Source: JAMDEO01 sp963775295
GTDB lineage: Bacteria > Actinomycetota > Thermoleophilia > RBG-16-64-13
NCBI GenBank assembly: GCA_963775295.1
Contig: CAVZIK010000006.1
Span: forward strand, 3,162,001-3,226,000
Direction: 5' to 3'
DNA: 64,000 bases
The notes beneath the pieces are model-generated. The model was not told where the DNA came from. It did no database searches and was given only the letters and a program-made list of their open reading frames with translations. Each line of letters begins with the position of its first letter. Position 1 is the first letter of the stretch. The position numbers and the translations under genes were made by a program. Positions 16,879 through 24,103 of the stretch are shown in pieces.

Positions 16879-17238
16879 GTGAAACTTGCCATCACCGCAG
16901 ACGGACCGGAACTGTCGAGCCTTGTCGATCAACGCTTTGGGAGAGCCCGCTACCTACTGGTAGTGGATACCCCTGAGCGCACGACACTGGTGGTTGACAA
17001 CACCGCCGGCATGAACGCCGCTCAAGGCGCAGGCATCCAGGCGGCACAGAGCGTTATCGACAACCGCGTAACCACCCTTATTACCGGACATTGCGGACCA
17101 AAGGCATTTCGAGCCTTGAAAGCCGGCGGAGTCGACGTATACCTCACATCCGGAGGAACCGTTGCCGAGGTGATTGATCGATTCGAGGCAGGGGAACTCG
17201 AGCTTTCGCCGACGGCCGACGTAGACGGCCACTGGTAG
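16879..17238 (+). CDS. NifX/NifB-type dinitrogenase iron-molybdenum cofactor biosynthesis family protein
   Basis: This 119-residue single-domain protein has the MTH1175/NifX-like fold: KLAITADG at the start, VDQRFGRARYLLVVDT, NAAQGAGIQAAQ, ITGHCGPKAFRALKAGGVDVY, and TVAEVIDRFEAGEL at the end. Family members bind Fe-S or Fe-Mo cofactor precursors. No nitrogenase genes are nearby, so a role in Fe-S handling or sensing is more likely than nitrogen fixation. The GTG start follows AAAGGAA and begins right after a TAA in the preceding frame. It lies second in the cluster. Confidence 0.85.
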   Translation: MKLAITADGPELSSLVDQRFGRARYLLVVDTPERTTLVVDNTAGMNAAQGAGIQAAQSVIDNRVTTLITGHCGPKAFRALKAGGVDVYLTSGGTVAEVIDRFEAGELELSPTADVDGHW

Positions 17239-17262
17239 ACCGGCGTCCGCCTTCCTTCTGTA

Positions 17263-18180
17263 ATGAAGATCGTCATCGCCAGCGGCAAAGGAGGCACGGG
17301 CAAGACCATGCTCTCAGTCAACCTTGCCCTGGCCTTGGCCGATCACGTAACGGTTGGACTTCTGGACTGTGACGTCGAGGAGCCCAACTGTCATCTCTAT
17401 CTGAAGCCCGAGTTCGACGCCACCGAGTCGGTCGGGACCCCCATACCGGTTGTAGACGAGCAGGCGTGCACGCATTGCGGTCTCTGCGCCCGAGCGTGTG
17501 AGTTCCACGCACTCCTCGCGCTACCAGGAGTCCCTCTGCTGCTACCCGAGTTGTGCCACAGTTGCGGGGTCTGCTCCTACGTATGCCCTGAAGAGGCGAT
17601 CTCGGATGGTGAGCGCGAGATTGGGCTGATCGGTTCGGGAGAAGTGAAGGGGATTCTCTTCCGCTGGGGCCGTCTGCACGTGGGCGAAGCCCGTTCTACA
17701 CCGATCATCCGCGCCGTCAAGGATCTGACAGGATTGGGTTTGCCGGACATCGAGATCATCGACGCACCGCCCGGGGTGGCCTGCCCGTCTGTGGAGGCCA
17801 TACGAGGCGCCGACTTCGCCGTCCTCGTGACGGAGCCCACCCCCTTTGGCCTTCACGACCTGAAACTGGCGGTGCAAACAGCGCGAGAGATGAACATCCC
17901 TTGTGGGGTGGTGCTCAACCGCGCCGGCATCGGAGACAACGGAGTGGACAAGTTCTGCGCCGCGGAAGGAGTTCCCATTCTCCTTGAGATCCCGGACAAC
18001 CGGCTCATCGCGGAGGCCTGCTCGCGTGGCGAGGTCTTCTCAGCCAGCAACGAACCATTCGCCGAGAGCCTTCGTTCTCTCGCCGCCGATCTTCGGATCC
18101 GCGTCGAGCGACTCCAAGCCGAGACGGAACAATTCGACCCGCCCCCCCTATCACTCGCAGCGAAAGCGACGACGTCGTGA
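17263..18180 (+). CDS. MinD-superfamily P-loop ATPase with inserted ferredoxin domain (first copy)
   Basis: The 305-residue protein opens MKIVIASGKGGTGKTMLSVN, a deviant Walker A of the MinD/Mrp class. A two-cluster ferredoxin domain is inserted at residues about 65-110: C-T-H-C-G-L-C-A-R-A-C and C-H-S-C-G-V-C-S-Y-V-C-P-E-E. The ATPase then resumes with IEIIDAPPGVACPS (Walker B) and VLVTEPTPFGLHDL. Such proteins are thought to couple ATP hydrolysis to Fe-S cluster transfer or electron flow. It overlaps the next gene by 4 bases (GTGA), so both are likely made in equal amounts. Confidence 0.9.
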   Translation: MKIVIASGKGGTGKTMLSVNLALALADHVTVGLLDCDVEEPNCHLYLKPEFDATESVGTPIPVVDEQACTHCGLCARACEFHALLALPGVPLLLPELCHSCGVCSYVCPEEAISDGEREIGLIGSGEVKGILFRWGRLHVGEARSTPIIRAVKDLTGLGLPDIEIIDAPPGVACPSVEAIRGADFAVLVTEPTPFGLHDLKLAVQTAREMNIPCGVVLNRAGIGDNGVDKFCAAEGVPILLEIPDNRLIAEACSRGEVFSASNEPFAESLRSLAADLRIRVERLQAETEQFDPPPLSLAAKATTS

Positions 18181-19100
18181 CCGACAGAGGCCCGGCTGTG
18201 ACCCCGAAGCAACTCGTCGTGCTGAGCGGCAAGGGGGGTACCGGCAAGACAAGCGTTGTGGCTTCCTTGGCGGCCCTTGCCACGGACAAGGTTCTCGCCG
18301 ACTGCGACGTGGACGCGGCGGACCTCCACCTGGTACTCGACCCCCAACAGAGACGCCGGGAACCGTTCGTAGGCGGCAAGGAAGCCAGGATCGTTCCGGA
18401 GCGGTGCTGCGGTTGCGGCCATTGCGTGGAGTACTGTCGTTTCGACGCCATTCACGCTGCGGGGCTCAGAGAAGGGAGATCGGTCTACACGGTCGATCCC
18501 CTCGCCTGCGAGGGTTGCGGCCTTTGCAATCTGGTCTGCACGCCCCACGCCGTGCAAATGCTGGACTCCGAACGGGGCGAGTGGTTCGTGTCCGACACTC
18601 GTCAGGGTCCTCTGGTGCATGCGCGACTGAACATCGGCGGAGAGAATTCGGGAAAGCTCGTCACTGCCGTGAGAAACGAGGCGTTGACGCTGGCACGAGA
18701 GATGGGCGCCCAACTGGTGCTTGTGGACGGTCCACCAGGCATTGGTTGTCCGGTCATCGCATCGGTAACCGGGGCCGACCTAGTATTGGCCGTGACGGAA
18801 CCAACCGTCTCCGGGGAGCACGACCTCGAGCGCCTTGCAGGCCTGGTGCGAGGTTTTGGCTTGCCACTGGTGGCGTGCATCAACAAGACAGATCTCAACC
18901 CCGACATGGCGAATCGCATCCGCGAGCTTTGCGCCACCCACGGGATCCCTGTGGTGGGCGAACTCAGCTACGACATCGCGGTCGTACAAGCGCAGGTGGA
19001 GCGGAAAAGCATTGTGGAACGTGGCGGCAGTCCGGTGGCCGATCAGATACGAACGATGTGGAAGACCTTGGAAGACATGTTGACGATCGTGGAGGCGTGA
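18177..19100 (+). CDS. MinD-superfamily P-loop ATPase with inserted ferredoxin domain (second copy)
   Basis: This 307-residue paralogue of the preceding gene has Walker A LSGKGGTGKTSVVASL near residue 17. A ferredoxin insert spans about residues 75-125 (C-C-G-C-G-H-C-V-E-Y-C and C-E-G-C-G-L-C-N-L-V-C-T-P), and Walker B is LVLVDGPPGIGCP. The GTG start overlaps the previous stop. The pair probably forms a heterodimer, as MinD-like ATPases dimerise across the nucleotide. The second cluster ends C-T-P where classical ferredoxins have C-P. Confidence 0.9.
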   Translation: MTDRGPAVTPKQLVVLSGKGGTGKTSVVASLAALATDKVLADCDVDAADLHLVLDPQQRRREPFVGGKEARIVPERCCGCGHCVEYCRFDAIHAAGLREGRSVYTVDPLACEGCGLCNLVCTPHAVQMLDSERGEWFVSDTRQGPLVHARLNIGGENSGKLVTAVRNEALTLAREMGAQLVLVDGPPGIGCPVIASVTGADLVLAVTEPTVSGEHDLERLAGLVRGFGLPLVACINKTDLNPDMANRIRELCATHGIPVVGELSYDIAVVQAQVERKSIVERGGSPVADQIRTMWKTLEDMLTIVEA

Positions 19101-19102
19101 AT

Positions 19103-20317
19103 ATGGAATGTTCGCAGGCAGGCAACGACCGATCCGCGGCCGTACAGACGAGAATGGCGCAGATCAAGCACAAGATCATCGTCTTGTCTGGTAAGGGTGG
19201 CGTGGGTAAGAGCACGGTGGCAGTCAACCTGGCCACTTCCCTCGCGCTTGAGGGCAAGCGGGTGGGTCTTCTGGACGTCGATCTGCATGGTCCAACGGTT
19301 CCGCAGTTGCTGGGCTTAACGGGGCATCCCACCATCGCCGCTGGAGACGTTCTGTCCCCCGTCGAGGTGGGCGAAAATCTGAAAGTCATGTCGATCGGCT
19401 TCTTGTTGGGAGAGACAGATGGGGCGGTCGTGTGGCGCGGTCCCATGAAGGCGGTCGCCATAGAGCAGTTCTTGGGAGACGTCGACTGGGGAGAGTTGGA
19501 CTATCTGATCGTCGACTCTCCCCCAGGCACCGGCGATGAGCCGTTGGCGGTCTGCCAGGCGATCGGGAAACTGGACGGAGCCATTATCGTGACGACCCCC
19601 CAAGAGACGGCCCTGACCAACGTGCGCCGTTCGATCAAGTTCTGCTCGCTGCTCAATCTGAAAGTCCTGGGCGTTATCGAGAACATGGCCGGCTTTGTCT
19701 GCCCTCATTGCGGCGAGGTCACCAATGTGTTCAGCAAGGGCGGCGGTGCGGCCATGGCGGCCAAAGCGGGGGTTCCTCTCCTCGCCAGCGTGCCCCTCGA
19801 CCCCATGATCGTGGCGTCCGGCGATGCCGGCAAGCCGTACATCTACCACTATTCGGATAGTGCGGCGGCCCGGGAGTTCTCCAAAGCCCTTGTCCCCATA
19901 CTTGCTCTGGACGATCAAGACGGCCACGAGAAGCCGGCTGCCGACGCCGCTGCCGGCAGAGTGGGCAGCGACTCGACCGTCCGCTACGCCATTCCCGTGA
20001 GCGACGGAGTTCTGTGTCCTCATTTCGGCCATTGCCAGGAGTTCGCGCTCTTCGACGTGGACAAAGAGTCAAACCGTGTGCTTGATAGAACAACCGTTGC
20101 GGCGCCTGAGCATGAGCCCGGTCTCCTCCCGGCATGGCTTGCCAAGAGAGGAGTCGGCTTCATCATCGCCGGAGGAATGGGTTCACGAGCCCAGGAGTTG
20201 TTTGTCGAGCAAGGGGTGACCGTGGTCACCGGTGCGCTCGCTACCGACCCCGGGACGGTCTTAGAACAGTATCTGGACGGCGTCCTCGAGACCGGCGGGA
20301 ACGCGTGCGACCACTAG
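19103..20317 (+). CDS. Mrp/ApbC-type Fe-S carrier ATPase fused to a NifX-like domain
   Basis: The 404-residue protein is a fusion. Residues 1-275 are an Mrp/NBP35-type carrier: LSGKGGVGKSTVAVNLA (Walker A), LLDVDLHGP, IVDSPPGTGDEP, and GFVCPHCGE with the C-x-x-C that binds the bridging cluster. Residues about 290-404 are a NifX/MTH1175-like domain (YAIPVSDGVLCPHFGHCQEFALFDV, then GVGFIIAGGMGSRAQELF). The fused domain has its own C-P-H-F-G-H-C. The ATG at 19103 follows GGAGGCGTG; the open frame runs far upstream only as a shadow of the preceding gene. Likely role: cluster delivery, with the fused domain as donor or sensor. Confidence 0.9.
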   Translation: MECSQAGNDRSAAVQTRMAQIKHKIIVLSGKGGVGKSTVAVNLATSLALEGKRVGLLDVDLHGPTVPQLLGLTGHPTIAAGDVLSPVEVGENLKVMSIGFLLGETDGAVVWRGPMKAVAIEQFLGDVDWGELDYLIVDSPPGTGDEPLAVCQAIGKLDGAIIVTTPQETALTNVRRSIKFCSLLNLKVLGVIENMAGFVCPHCGEVTNVFSKGGGAAMAAKAGVPLLASVPLDPMIVASGDAGKPYIYHYSDSAAAREFSKALVPILALDDQDGHEKPAADAAAGRVGSDSTVRYAIPVSDGVLCPHFGHCQEFALFDVDKESNRVLDRTTVAAPEHEPGLLPAWLAKRGVGFIIAGGMGSRAQELFVEQGVTVVTGALATDPGTVLEQYLDGVLETGGNACDH

Positions 20318-20334
20318 TCTGAGCTGGTTGGACG

Positions 20335-20751
20335 GTGCACGGCAAGAGGATCGGGCGAACAAGCTTATATCCGGATCCCGTTCTGGAGCACTTTCTCCAC
20401 CCCCGGAACGTGGGTGAGATCGAAGACCCCGACGGCGTGGGAGCCGTGGGTGATCCCGAGTGTGGCGACTACTTCAAGGTCTGGGTACGCATAGAGGGCG
20501 AACTGCTCGCCGAAGTCAAATATAAGGTTCTTGGCTGCCCTACAGCTGTGGCAACATGCAGCGTGATGAGCGAACTGGCCACGGGAATGCCGGTTGACGA
20601 GGCATACGGGTTGGACGACATTGATATCATGCGTGCATTGGGGGGTCTACCCGAGGCGAAGCAGCACTGCTCGAACCATGCGGCGGCTGCGCTACATGCG
20701 GCGATCAACGATTATGTCTTTCGAGATGACGGTAGGGAAATGGGGGGCTAG
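20335..20751 (+). CDS. NifU/IscU-like Fe-S cluster scaffold protein
   Basis: The 138-residue protein matches the IscU N-terminal fold: VLEHFLHPRNVGEIEDPDGVG, then DPECGDYFKVWV, GCPTAVATCSVMSEL and QHCSNHAAAALH. The three cluster-binding cysteines of scaffolds are present, with an extra Cys in VATCS. The GTG start gives a slightly long lead; no cysteine desulfurase gene is nearby, so sulfur must come from elsewhere. It sits just after the Mrp-NifX gene, and together they look like a scaffold-carrier pair. Confidence 0.88.
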   Translation: MHGKRIGRTSLYPDPVLEHFLHPRNVGEIEDPDGVGAVGDPECGDYFKVWVRIEGELLAEVKYKVLGCPTAVATCSVMSELATGMPVDEAYGLDDIDIMRALGGLPEAKQHCSNHAAAALHAAINDYVFRDDGREMGG

Positions 20752-20758
20752 ATCGGAT

Positions 20759-21178
20759 ATGAGCGCTGAAGAAAACGAAACTCCAGGGAGAGGAGGACCC
20801 GGCTTCTGCGGAGGTCAGGGCCTCGGTCGCTACCGCCGATCGGTGCTCGAAGTGGCCATGCTGGCCTCGTTGGTGGAATCCGCCGCGCACGGCTATGAAC
20901 TAATCGAAAAGATCGACACTCTAGCCGGAGCCCTGGTCTGCGTCGACCCAGGGAGCATGTATCGCCTGCTCCGAGGCATGGAGGAACAAGGGCTCGCGAG
21001 TTCGTCCTGGCAGACCCCGGAGACAGGACCCAGCCGCCGGGTATACCAGATCAGCGAGCAAGGGCTGGAGGCACTTGAGGTCATGGCTCAGTCGCTGTCG
21101 CAACAGGCGGAGGCGATGCAGCGGCTTGCCGACCACGCTAATCGCGTCTCTGCAAACAGACGAGGTTCCTCGACTTAG
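20759..21178 (+). CDS. PadR-family transcriptional regulator with Cys-containing N-terminal tail
   Basis: A 139-residue PadR protein: winged helix (RRSVLEVAMLASLVESAAHGYELIEKID, SMYRLLRGMEEQGL, TGPSRRVYQISEQG) and a C-terminal dimerisation helix (MAQSLSQQAEAMQRLAD). The tail before the HTH reads PGRGGPGFCGGQGLG. PadR members linked to Mrp/NifX clusters often carry such Gly/Cys tails, hinting at metal or Fe-S sensing, though one Cys per monomer would need a dimer to bind a cluster. It closes the cluster and is the likely ligand of the ATATAGATG/CATCTATAT sites at 16183-16298. Confidence 0.88.
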   Translation: MSAEENETPGRGGPGFCGGQGLGRYRRSVLEVAMLASLVESAAHGYELIEKIDTLAGALVCVDPGSMYRLLRGMEEQGLASSSWQTPETGPSRRVYQISEQGLEALEVMAQSLSQQAEAMQRLADHANRVSANRRGSST

Positions 21179-21298
21179 CGGACAAGTGCGCGACCCAGCG
21201 CGCTCGCCAGGTGCGGGTACGCGCGTGGCCATTGGAAGTGATCAACCAAGGAAGCCGGCTGGCGAAACCGGATTCCGCCCATAGAGGAGGAATCGCTC

Positions 21299-23257
21299 AT
21301 GGCTCGCTGGGAAAGACTGATGCAGCCGCTGCAGATCGGTCAGGTAACCACGAAGAACCGGCTGGAGTCTGGTCCAAGCTTGATTCCCCTGGGCCATCTG
21401 GACGGATCGGTTTCCACCGAGTTGCTGGACTACTACAAGGCGAAGGCCAAAGGCGGAGCGGGCATCGTGACGGTGGGAGAGACTGCCATCGACGCGGACT
21501 ACAGCGTCACCCATCCGGCCATGCTCTATCTCGACAGCGACAACAAGATTCCCGGCCTCAGCCGATTGACCAATGCCATCCATCGCTATGGGGCGCTGGC
21601 CTCCATCGAACTCTGCCATGGGGGCGGACAGACACTGCCCAGTCTGATCGGCAACCGGGCGCCCATCGCCCCTTCCGTCATGCACAGCCCCCTCCACGAG
21701 ACGCTTGCCGGAACCAGCATCGCGGTCAAAGCGATGGATCTGGACATGATCGCCCAGGTCACGGAAAACTTCGCCAGCGCCGCCCTGCGCGCCAAGAAGG
21801 CCGGCTTCGACATGATCCTACTCCATGGTGGTCATGGCTGGCTGCTGGCACAATTCGTCTCGCCTTTCGTCAACAAGCGCACCGACGAATACGGCGGCAG
21901 TCTGGAGAATCGAGCCCGATTTCCCCTGCAGGTTTTGGAACGCATCAGAGAGGTGTGTGGGCCCGATCTCGCTATCGAGTACCGGTTTAGTGCCGACGAG
22001 ATGATGCCTGGAGGTCTGACGCCGGATGAAGCACTGGCTTTCGCGCAGTTGATCGAAGACAAGGTCGACTGTCTCCACGCTTCGAGTGGGACCTTCTTCG
22101 ATCTGAGCCTCCTCCCCAAGATCCATCCTGCCTACTTCCTCCCCCCAGGAAAGAACGTCCACCTCGCCGCTCGGCTCAAGCAGGCCGTAAAGAAGCCGGT
22201 GACCGTCATCGGGGCCATCATGGATTTCGACCAGGCCGAGCAGATCTTGGCCCTGGGCCAAGCCGACATAGTGGCAATGACCCGTCCGCTCATTGCCGAT
22301 CCCGACCTTCCGACCAAGAGCCTGGACGGGCGAACGGACGAGGTGATCCCTTGCATCCGCTGCAACGAGTGTATGGCACTGGGGTCCCGATTCCTCGCCG
22401 TCCGCTGCTCCACGAATCCCCGGGCCGGTGTGGAGACGGAGATGGCCTGCCTCGCGCCGCCCACGAGCACGAGGAAGGTGGTCGTCGTGGGCGGCGGTCC
22501 GGCGGGTATGGAGGCAGCGATGACCGCAGCAGAACGAGGACACGAGGTTGTGCTCTTCGAGAGAGGGGAACGACTGGGGGGGAACCTGTTCGTCGCATCG
22601 AGACCCTCTTTCAAGGATGAAATGAAGCGCTTTCAGGATTATCTGGTGGGGCGGATAGAGGCCCTACCCATCAATGTCCGCTTGGCGGTGACCGCCGACG
22701 CCGAAGCGATCAGGGCGGAGAGGCCCGATCACCTGGTGCTGGCTGTGGGGGCCGACCCATATCGGCCCGATATCCCCGGTCTGGCCGGGTCGAACGTCCT
22801 ATGGGCCGGGGATGTCTTCGCCGATGTAGCCGAGACAGGAGACAGGGTTATCATTGCCGGCGGGGGCGGGATCGGCTGCGAGGCGGCTCTTCATCTCGCC
22901 CGTAAGGGCAAGGAGGTAGTGGTGGTGGAGATGCTGCCTGAGGCAGCTCTCGACTTCAACCCCATCAACCGTCCCTTGTTGCTCGAACTCCTTGCCGAAG
23001 AAGGCGTGAAAGTACGAACGGGCGCGCGGGTCGTGGCAGTTTCCCCTGAGGGCGTAACGGTGGAAGACGAAGCCGGTGAGCCGGGCGAGATCGCAGCCGA
23101 TACTGTCGTTTTCGCATTGGGAATGACTCCGCGGACCGCCACAGTGGAGGCGCTGAAAGGTCTGGCTCCCCGAGTGAGCGTGGTTGGCGACTGTGTGAAA
23201 GCCCGCCTCATCATCGACGCGGTGCGCGAGGGATTCGAGGCGGCTGTCGATATCTAA
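21299..23257 (+). CDS. Fe-S flavoenzyme of the 2,4-dienoyl-CoA reductase / old yellow enzyme family
   Basis: The 652-residue protein has the full FadH-type architecture. An FMN TIM barrel covers residues 1-340 (GTSIAVKAMD, GFDMILLHGGHGWLLAQFVSP, TDEYGGSLENRARF). A 4Fe-4S motif follows, C-I-R-C-N-E-C then eleven residues and Cys. The C-terminal FAD/NAD(P) domain has VVVVGGGPAGMEAA and VIIAGGGGIGCEAALHLA. It uses NADPH to reduce activated double bonds such as enoyl-CoA or enones. ATG at 21299 follows GAGGAGGAA. It is the only gene on its strand here and converges with a TetR gene, overlapping it by 4 bases. Confidence 0.92.
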   Translation: MARWERLMQPLQIGQVTTKNRLESGPSLIPLGHLDGSVSTELLDYYKAKAKGGAGIVTVGETAIDADYSVTHPAMLYLDSDNKIPGLSRLTNAIHRYGALASIELCHGGGQTLPSLIGNRAPIAPSVMHSPLHETLAGTSIAVKAMDLDMIAQVTENFASAALRAKKAGFDMILLHGGHGWLLAQFVSPFVNKRTDEYGGSLENRARFPLQVLERIREVCGPDLAIEYRFSADEMMPGGLTPDEALAFAQLIEDKVDCLHASSGTFFDLSLLPKIHPAYFLPPGKNVHLAARLKQAVKKPVTVIGAIMDFDQAEQILALGQADIVAMTRPLIADPDLPTKSLDGRTDEVIPCIRCNECMALGSRFLAVRCSTNPRAGVETEMACLAPPTSTRKVVVVGGGPAGMEAAMTAAERGHEVVLFERGERLGGNLFVASRPSFKDEMKRFQDYLVGRIEALPINVRLAVTADAEAIRAERPDHLVLAVGADPYRPDIPGLAGSNVLWAGDVFADVAETGDRVIIAGGGGIGCEAALHLARKGKEVVVVEMLPEAALDFNPINRPLLLELLAEEGVKVRTGARVVAVSPEGVTVEDEAGEPGEIAADTVVFALGMTPRTATVEALKGLAPRVSVVGDCVKARLIIDAVREGFEAAVDI

Positions 23258-23964
23258 CCGGCCGGTTTCAACGCGATCTCCGCGATTATGGATTCGAGCG
23301 ACTTGGTGGACGGCCCGTCGAGCACCGCATCCTGGACGCCCAAGAGATGGGCCACGTCCTCAAACCAGAAGAAACCTGTAATCCGCCAGGCCACCTCAAC
23401 CACGTCGACATCCGGACGGATGAAGCCACGATCCTTCCCCTCCTCAATGATCGCCACCAATCGGTCCATAAGCAACCGGTTAACCTCAAGCAGTTCGGCA
23501 CGCAGACCGAGGCTGGCGGGGGCTGTCACAAACTCGAAGAATGGATCCGCGAACCCCCGTTTATGGCTGAGAATATTGGCCTTGTGGGCTTCTCCTATCT
23601 CACGAATCCGCTGCAATACGTCCGGATTCTGCGAAGATTCAGTGATCTCTGCCGCCTGGGCATGGACGATTTCGAGCACGGCCAGCAAGATGCCTTTGCG
23701 GCTGCCAAAGTTGCGATAGAGAGTAGGCTCCCCAACGCCCGCCGCTGCAGCAATACGAGCTGTGGTCGCCCCCTGAATCCCGTACTTTCCTATGAGGCCA
23801 AGCGTGACATCGACTATCTGTTTCTTCCGCTGCTCTTGAGTCATCCGCCGCCGGGGCCCTGCGGAGATCTTGGCGGAATTGTCCCCGTCCGTGTCACTCT
23901 TCCTATCTTGAGCATCGAGGCTCGTCGAGGGCCTCCTCGCAGTCGGTTGTCTTGTCGCACGCAT
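23254..23964 (-). CDS. TetR/AcrR-family transcriptional regulator
   Basis: A 236-residue TetR protein with a 35-residue charged lead, then QRKKQIVDVTLGLIGKYGIQG and ARIAAAAGVGEPTLYRNFGSRKG (HTH at about 45-90). The effector domain ends with WFEDVAHLLGVQD. Its shape recalls the TetR at 10464, with a similar RIREIGEAHKAN / FADPFFEFVTAPASLGLR segment. The start may be internal (Met at residue 41), since no ribosome site is seen at 23964. It is downstream of the MMPL exporter on the same strand and may repress it. Confidence 0.88.
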   Translation of the reverse strand: MRATRQPTARRPSTSLDAQDRKSDTDGDNSAKISAGPRRRMTQEQRKKQIVDVTLGLIGKYGIQGATTARIAAAAGVGEPTLYRNFGSRKGILLAVLEIVHAQAAEITESSQNPDVLQRIREIGEAHKANILSHKRGFADPFFEFVTAPASLGLRAELLEVNRLLMDRLVAIIEEGKDRGFIRPDVDVVEVAWRITGFFWFEDVAHLLGVQDAVLDGPSTKSLESIIAEIALKPAG

Positions 23965-24103
23965 GCTTTGGGGCAGGCTACCATGAAAGCGCCGCTCTAG
24001 AGGCCCACAATGAGACCGGCGCAGGCGCTAAGAAGACCCGTCGGCAGGAGGGCCGAGGAAAGTCCGGTGGACCTCCCCGACGGACTCGGCAATCAATCTT
24101 CGA

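Noticed and set aside
17903..19102. Upstream extension giving an 804-codon Mrp gene
   Set aside because: The extension overlaps two intact ATPase genes in another frame. The ATG at 19103 has a good ribosome site and fits the Mrp family start.
16879..20317. Nitrogen fixation cluster
   Set aside because: NifX-like domains alone do not indicate nitrogenase; no nifHDK, nifB or nifE/N genes are present in the window.
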